Source: Thermomicrobiaceae bacterium
GTDB lineage: Bacteria; Chloroflexota; Chloroflexia; Thermomicrobiales; Thermomicrobiaceae
NCBI GenBank assembly: GCA_007124395.1
Contig: SLFF01000360.1
Coordinates: 1 to 9,852 of the forward strand
DNA: 9,852 nt
Direction of reading: 5' to 3'
Made by a program: the position numbers and the translations under genes
Notes under the pieces: generated by a model
Told to the model about the DNA's origin: nothing
The model's input: the letters and a program-made list of their open reading frames with translations, nothing else
Database searches by the model: none
In this document: positions 5,683 to 9,852 of the stretch, in pieces
Layout: each line of letters opens with the position of its first letter
How positions within the stretch are numbered: the stretch's first letter is position 1

Positions 5683-7098
5683 ATGAGTAGCGCTTCGAGA
5701 ACGATTGAGGATCACGTTCGTGCGTCGCTCGCGTTCATCTCTCATCCATCTGATCGAGCATTAATCATCGGGCTTTCTGGCGGGCTGGACTCGCAAGTGC
5801 TGGCCCATTCGCTGTTGCAGATCTCCGCAAATGACGGCCCGCCACTGTTGGCAGTTCATGTCGACCACGGGATGCGTCCAGAGTCGGGTGACGACGCGCA
5901 ACGCGTGCAAGCGCTGTGTGAGGCGTGGGATTTGCCCTGCACGCTGGTTGAAGTGGACATCAGTCAATGGGATACCGTGCTGAAGCAGGGGGCAGAATCG
6001 GCCGCCCGGCACGCACGCTATGCGGCGCTGGCACGTGCCGCACTCAACCACGACTCCGACATCATTGCCACGGCACATCATCTGGATGATCAACTCGAGA
6101 CCGTTCTGTTGCGGATGATCAGCGGAAGCGGACTGGAAGGCATGAGTGGGATGGCGCGTCTCACGCGGAGGCTGATTCCGCTGGATCCTGGTCGACCACC
6201 AATGCGTCGCCTGAAGGTGTTCCGACCGCTTCTGGGATTGGCTCGCGCCGATCTCGAGACGTATGCCCGGGAAGCTGGAATCGATCCGATCCACGACCCG
6301 ACCAATGATTCGAACGCCTACCGACGCAATGCGATCCGGCAGACAGTGATACCGGCGATGGAAGCTATCGAACCATCTGTCCGGGAATCTACAGCCCGAA
6401 CCTGTGAGCTGTTGCAAGATGATGCGGACTTCATTTCCGCGGCGGTGGATAGTGCATTCAATGAAATCGTGGCCAACCGGGCAGGGGTGTGGACGGTCGA
6501 GCGGAAACTGTTCCGGGAATCACACCCGTCGATACAGCGGCGGGTTCTCTTCAGGATCATCGATGGTGTGCTCGGAAGCCGCGCCAGGCTGCGTCATGAG
6601 CGGCTCGAAGCCTTGCGCAATGCCGCACTGGATGGGCAACCGGGCAAGGTGATCGAACTGGCGGACGGACTGGTCGGCTATGTCGACTATGATCGCCTGG
6701 CTATCGGGTTTGCCGATACGCTGGAAGATGACCTCCGACGGCTCGCCTGGGTTCCATTGCTCGAACCCGGCACCGAGCTCGAGTTGTCTGGCGATGTAGA
6801 TATTCCGCTGACGAATGGATGGCGTATCCGCGGTCATGTTGAGTCCGACGAAACCTTACTTCTGCGCAATCGTCATGATGGTGACCGCACGCGGGTTCGC
6901 GGCCGTGAGATCAAACTTCAGGACTGGCTTGTCAATCAGAAGGTCCCCCGATACCTGCGAGACTGGCTTCCGGTCGTCGCCAATGCCGAAGATGTGCGCT
7001 GGGTGATCGGGCTGGATATCATGGCCTACCCGGAGACTCGGGGTGGGGTACAACTTCATCTGGAACTGGACATGAACGGTTCCACTGTTCGGGAATAA
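5683..7098 (+). CDS. tilS: tRNA(Ile)-lysidine synthetase
   Basis: This cytosolic enzyme of 471 residues uses ATP to attach lysine to C34 of the CAU-anticodon tRNA-Ile. The change switches codon reading from AUG to AUA and aminoacylation from Met to Ile. The PP-loop motif SGGLDS (32-37) binds ATP. It is followed by HVDHGMRPES, the HHLDDQLET segment that identifies TilS, and PTNDSNAYRRNAIR, the tRNA-contacting region. The C-terminal part (LRNRHDGDRTRVRG, KLQDWLVNQKVPRYLRDWLPVV) is the TilS C-terminal substrate-binding domain, so this is the long form. ATG 5683 gives a normal N-terminus but has only a distant AGGTG; an in-frame GTG at 5668 is the main alternative. hpt starts 21 nt after the stop, so the two are almost certainly one transcript. 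The gene is essential in most bacteria. Confidence 0.97.
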   Translation: MSSASRTIEDHVRASLAFISHPSDRALIIGLSGGLDSQVLAHSLLQISANDGPPLLAVHVDHGMRPESGDDAQRVQALCEAWDLPCTLVEVDISQWDTVLKQGAESAARHARYAALARAALNHDSDIIATAHHLDDQLETVLLRMISGSGLEGMSGMARLTRRLIPLDPGRPPMRRLKVFRPLLGLARADLETYAREAGIDPIHDPTNDSNAYRRNAIRQTVIPAMEAIEPSVRESTARTCELLQDDADFISAAVDSAFNEIVANRAGVWTVERKLFRESHPSIQRRVLFRIIDGVLGSRARLRHERLEALRNAALDGQPGKVIELADGLVGYVDYDRLAIGFADTLEDDLRRLAWVPLLEPGTELELSGDVDIPLTNGWRIRGHVESDETLLLRNRHDGDRTRVRGREIKLQDWLVNQKVPRYLRDWLPVVANAEDVRWVIGLDIMAYPETRGGVQLHLELDMNGSTVRE

Positions 7099-7119
7099 CC
7101 GCGGAAGGGCAATCGGACG

Positions 7120-7668
7120 ATGTCGCTGAATGACTCGGTTTTCCACGAGGGTCTGGAGCGGGTGCTGATTGACGAAGATCGCCTCGCCGCCCGAGTGCAG
7201 GAGTTAGGTGTTGAAGTTGGGCGCGCATATGAGGGTCGGCACCCAATACTTGTCGGTGTCCTGACCGGTGCCTTCATCTTCATGAGCGATCTGAGCCGGC
7301 AGATGGAACTCCCGCTCGACGTCGATTTCATGGCGGTGTCTTCCTACGGTGACGCCACGGAATCATCCGGGGTTGTGCGTATCCTGAAGGATCTGAACTC
7401 GTCGATCGAAGGTCGTGACCTCTTGATCGTAGAGGACATTATCGATAGCGGGCTGACGCTGCAGTACCTCATTGATACGCTGCAGCGACGCAACCCGGCC
7501 AGCATTCGTGTCGTGGCACTGCTGCGTAAAGAGAAGCCAGACGCGATCGATGTGCCGGTGGACTGGGTCGGATTCGAGATCCCCGATGAGTTCGTTGTGG
7601 GCTATGGTCTGGACAAGGCTGGCCGTTATCGAAATCTGCCGTTCATCGGGATTGCTCGCACGCCATAA
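7120..7668 (+). CDS. hpt: Hypoxanthine(-guanine) phosphoribosyltransferase
   Basis: This 182-residue purine-salvage enzyme joins hypoxanthine or guanine to PRPP, giving IMP or GMP plus pyrophosphate in the cytosol. The PRPP-binding signature VEDIIDSGLT is at 104-113. The pyrophosphate-binding LTG (48-50) and the flexible-loop SYG (75-77) that closes over the active site are present. The purine-contacting region VDWVGFEIPDEFVVGYGLD lies near the C-terminus. Length is typical. ATG 7120 has GGAAGGG 10 nt upstream. The gene follows tilS by 21 nt and precedes ftsH, the arrangement seen in many Gram-positive and Chloroflexota genomes. The name hprT is used for the same family. There is no clear intrinsic terminator after the stop, so some read-through into ftsH is possible. 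Confidence 0.96.
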   Translation: MSLNDSVFHEGLERVLIDEDRLAARVQELGVEVGRAYEGRHPILVGVLTGAFIFMSDLSRQMELPLDVDFMAVSSYGDATESSGVVRILKDLNSSIEGRDLLIVEDIIDSGLTLQYLIDTLQRRNPASIRVVALLRKEKPDAIDVPVDWVGFEIPDEFVVGYGLDKAGRYRNLPFIGIARTP

Positions 7669-7731
7669 CGCTCGTCGCTCTTCGCCAGTATTCCCCCTGT
7701 GGAGCTGCCGATTTGAGCCACCCAGGACTAT

Positions 7732-7748
7732 CAGATTGACAGAATCTG
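7732..7748. promoter_or_regulatory. Operator-like dyad overlapping the -35 region of ftsH
   Basis: CAGATT (7732-7737) and AATCTG (7743-7748) form a perfect 6+5+6 inverted repeat ending 2 nt before the extended -10 of ftsH. A consensus-like TTGACA (7736-7741) lies inside it but is only 12 nt from the -10, too close to serve as a normal -35. A bound repressor here would block polymerase. No regulator has been identified. Confidence 0.4.
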
Positions 7749-7750
7749 TT

Positions 7751-7759
7751 TGATATAAT
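7751..7759 (+). promoter_or_regulatory. Extended -10 promoter of ftsH
   Basis: TGATATAAT combines a perfect TATAAT (7754-7759) with the upstream TG of an extended -10 element, which can work without a -35. Transcription would begin near 7766, giving a leader of about 74 nt. That leader can form a small stem, GAGCC (7773-7777) with GGCTC (7789-7793). It is the best promoter in the window. Confidence 0.65.
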
Positions 7760-7839
7760 TCCGGCACTTACCGAGCCTTCTACGTTGCGGCTCCCTTTCC
7801 ACCTGAATAGAACGCCACTGCGCGTTCGGAGGGCATTGC

Positions 7840-9795
7840 ATGACGGAGAACAAGTGGCTACGGAACGGCTTCGTCTGGATCGTCCTGTTGATCGCGGTGA
7901 TCGCCCTCTGGTTTGCCTTCATGGGCGGTGGGGACGACACCCAGGCGCGTAGCTGGTCCGAGCTTGCCGCTGATATTCGTGCCGGCCAGATTGAAGCACT
8001 CGAGATGACCGAGGGCTCCAGCCAGGTGACGGCAATCTACCACTCTGAATCAGAATCTCCGGCTGAAACCCGATTGCCACCGGAAGTTTCGATTAATGAG
8101 CAACTGACGGCGTTTGGCATTGATCCAAGCGAAGTGACGATCAACACCTCCTCGTCCAGCAACTGGGGAGCCTACTTCCCGTGGTTGATCATCCTGGTGC
8201 CAATGGTGCTGCTGATCGGCGTCTTTATCTACATGATGCGGCAGTCTCAGGGCGCCAACAATCAGGCGATGTCCTTCGGCAAGAGCCGGGCACGAATGTT
8301 TACCGGTACCAAGCCGTCGGTGACGTTTAGCGATGTTGCCGGTGTGGATGAGGCCAAAGAGGAACTGGCAGAAGTTGTCGACTTCCTCAAGTATCCTGAA
8401 AAATTCGCATCCCTCGGTGCCCGGATTCCCAGTGGTGTGCTGCTGGTAGGCCCGCCAGGGACCGGAAAGACGCTACTCTCACGAGCGGTGGCCGGTGAGG
8501 CTGGTGTGCCGTTCTTCAGCATCAGCGGGTCCGAATTCGTTGAAATGTTTGTTGGCGTGGGTGCCAGCCGAGTGCGTGATCTGTTCGATCAGGCCAAGCG
8601 GAACGCGCCCTGTATCGTCTTCGTTGATGAGATCGATGCCGTTGGCCGCCAGCGCGGCGCGGGCCTCGGCGGTAGCCACGACGAGCGCGAACAGACCCTG
8701 AACCAGATACTGGTTGAGATGGACGGCTTCGACAGCACCACGAACATCATCGTGATTGCGGCAACGAACCGGCCAGACGTGCTTGATCCTGCACTGCTTC
8801 GACCCGGACGATTCGACCGTCAGGTGATTCTCGATCGGCCTGACATCAAGGGCCGGCAGCAGATTCTCGAAGTACACAGCCGTGGCAAGCCACTGGACGG
8901 CGATGTCGATATCGAGCGACTGGCTCGCCAGACGCCCGGATTCTCCGGTGCCGACCTTGAAAACCTCGTCAACGAAGCGGCGATTCTGGCGGGACGACGG
9001 AACAAGAAGACCGTCGGTCGTCAGGAACTGACCGAGGCGATCGATCGAGTTATCGCCGGGCCGGAGCGCAAGAGCCGGGTTATCACCGAACGTGAGAAGG
9101 TACTGACTGCGTACCATGAAGCTGGTCACGCTCTGGTGGCCAGAATGCTGCCGTATGCTGACCCGGTTATGAAGGTATCGATCGTGGCTCGCGGGATGAT
9201 GGGTGGCTACACCCGGATTCTCCCGGAAGAGGAGCGCTTCTTCTGGACGCGCCGACAGTTCGAAGCTCAGATCGCCGTGGCGATGGCCGGGCAGGTTGCT
9301 GAAGAGCTGATCTACGGTGAGAAATCGACCGGTGCCTCGAACGACATTCAGCAGGCAACGAGCCTGGCTCGCCGGATGGTCACCGAGTATGGGATGAGTC
9401 CGAAACTCGGGCCGCTGGCCTTTGGCCGGAAAGACGAGATGGTGTTCCTCGGTCGGGAAATAAGCGAGCAGCGTAATTACAGCGATCAGGTGGCGTTCGA
9501 GATCGACCAGGAGATCCGCGGGATCATCGACGAAGCGTATACGACGGCCCGCGAGATCCTGACCGACAATCGCGATGAACTGGATGCAATTACCTGGTTG
9601 TTGATCGAGCGTGAGACGATCGAGGGGCCAGAGATGGAAGCCCTGTTCTCCGAGCCACGGCCCAAGCCGGAAGTTACCGGACCGGTATTGCCGCACCCGA
9701 ATGATCCTGTTCCGGAAGCGGAAGCGGAAGGCGAGGATGAGGAAGAAGAAGGTCCATCCGCTGCGCCAGGGTTCAGTCCACAGCCAGTGTCCTGA
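7840..9795 (+). CDS. ftsH: ATP-dependent zinc metalloprotease FtsH
   Basis: This 651-residue membrane-anchored AAA+ protease forms hexamers that unfold and degrade membrane and unstable cytosolic proteins. The order is standard: first membrane helix (about 10-28), external domain (about 30-108), second helix (about 109-132), then the AAA+ module with Walker A GPPGTGKT (204-211), Walker B ending D263-E264, and the second region of homology ATNRPDVLDPALLRPGRFDR (308-327, arginine fingers R321 and R324). The protease domain has zinc motif HEAGH (426-430) and the third ligand Asp502. All catalytic residues are intact. The roughly 50-residue tail turns Pro- and Glu-rich and ends in an acidic run (about 627-638) plus a short Ser/Pro segment. 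ATG 7840 has GGAGGG 6 nt upstream. It has its own promoter after hpt and a strong hairpin after its stop. Confidence 0.98.
   Translation: MTENKWLRNGFVWIVLLIAVIALWFAFMGGGDDTQARSWSELAADIRAGQIEALEMTEGSSQVTAIYHSESESPAETRLPPEVSINEQLTAFGIDPSEVTINTSSSSNWGAYFPWLIILVPMVLLIGVFIYMMRQSQGANNQAMSFGKSRARMFTGTKPSVTFSDVAGVDEAKEELAEVVDFLKYPEKFASLGARIPSGVLLVGPPGTGKTLLSRAVAGEAGVPFFSISGSEFVEMFVGVGASRVRDLFDQAKRNAPCIVFVDEIDAVGRQRGAGLGGSHDEREQTLNQILVEMDGFDSTTNIIVIAATNRPDVLDPALLRPGRFDRQVILDRPDIKGRQQILEVHSRGKPLDGDVDIERLARQTPGFSGADLENLVNEAAILAGRRNKKTVGRQELTEAIDRVIAGPERKSRVITEREKVLTAYHEAGHALVARMLPYADPVMKVSIVARGMMGGYTRILPEEERFFWTRRQFEAQIAVAMAGQVAEELIYGEKSTGASNDIQQATSLARRMVTEYGMSPKLGPLAFGRKDEMVFLGREISEQRNYSDQVAFEIDQEIRGIIDEAYTTAREILTDNRDELDAITWLLIERETIEGPEMEALFSEPRPKPEVTGPVLPHPNDPVPEAEAEGEDEEEEGPSAAPGFSPQPVS
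9714..9731 (+). repeat. Short GGAAGC tandem repeat inside the ftsH 3' end
   Basis: There are two full copies of GGAAGC and one with a changed last base (GGAAGG), encoding Glu-Ala-Glu-Ala-Glu-Gly, followed by a GA-rich run encoding mostly Glu. A hexamer change keeps frame, so copy-number variation would only lengthen or shorten the acidic tail. Confidence 0.6.
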
Positions 9796-9828
9796 GATCG
9801 CTGAGCAGCAATCACGGAAAGAGAATGA

Positions 9829-9852
9829 GCGACCCCAATTTGCCGGGGTCGC
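9829..9852 (+). terminator. Intrinsic-terminator hairpin after ftsH
   Basis: GCGACCCC (9829-9836) and GGGGTCGC (9845-9852) form a perfect 8-bp GC-rich stem with an 8-nt loop, 33 nt after the ftsH stop codon. The window ends at the last base of the stem, so the expected U run cannot be seen. Position and strength suit the end of the ftsH transcript. Confidence 0.75.

Noticed and set aside
7736..7759. TTGACA and TATAAT as a classical promoter pair for ftsH
   Set aside because: The spacer is only 12 nt, too short for the usual 16-18 nt. The extended -10 reading explains the site better.
8479..9696. Long minus-strand open frame (405 codons) inside ftsH
   Set aside because: It is a shadow of the highly conserved ftsH coding sequence, produced by GC-rich codon use.

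Overview
The window is a GC-rich (roughly 58-60% by eye) bacterial chromosome segment made of ordinary, densely packed genes. I see no tRNA, rRNA, CRISPR array, insertion sequence or phage gene. The gene mix suggests Chloroflexota, possibly a Thermomicrobia-like lineage. It includes a tilS-hpt-ftsH block, a PknB-like kinase without PASTA repeats, a short Cys-motif membrane protein with a CPY...C...C.SG....C pattern, and a beta-sandwich protein resembling DUF6941. This placement is an inference from family resemblance, not a proven assignment.

Layout from left to right. (1) Positions 1-724, minus strand: the 5' part of a cyclase / kynurenine-formamidase-like metal hydrolase that runs off the left edge. 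(2) 845-2005, plus: a Ser/Thr protein kinase ending in a C-terminal membrane anchor, divergent from the cyclase. (3) 2011-3399, minus: an FAD-dependent amine-oxidase-type oxidoreductase (DAO/PuuB-like) that meets the kinase tail to tail with a 5-nt gap. (4) Three short plus-strand genes: an NTF2/SnoaL-like protein (3573-3944), a degenerate serine-resolvase-fold protein that lacks the catalytic residues (4032-4508), and a DUF6941-like protein (4555-5013). (5) 5030-5485, minus: a small Cys-motif membrane protein, convergent with the previous gene and sharing a long hairpin with it. (6) Plus strand: tilS (5683-7098), hpt (7120-7668) and ftsH (7840-9795), followed by a strong 8-bp GC-rich hairpin at the right edge (9829-9852).

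How the genes work together. tilS, hpt and ftsH form a widely conserved housekeeping neighbourhood covering tRNA-Ile2 lysidine formation, purine salvage and membrane-protein quality control. tilS and hpt are 21 nt apart and probably co-transcribed. ftsH lies 171 nt further on and has its own well-formed extended -10 promoter. The left half is a set of separately oriented genes, with a divergent start region around 3400-3572, and shows no obvious shared pathway. The cyclase and the FAD oxidoreductase are both small-molecule catabolic types, but they are separated by the kinase.

The least ordinary items are the resolvase-fold protein with an erased active site, the tail-anchored kinase with no sensor domain, the small Cys-motif membrane protein, a 17-bp hairpin between convergent genes whose G-U pairs favour the plus-strand transcript, and operator-like dyads in the ftsH and tilS upstream regions. 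I did not find a convincing new multi-gene system. All promoters and operators are sequence-pattern calls only.
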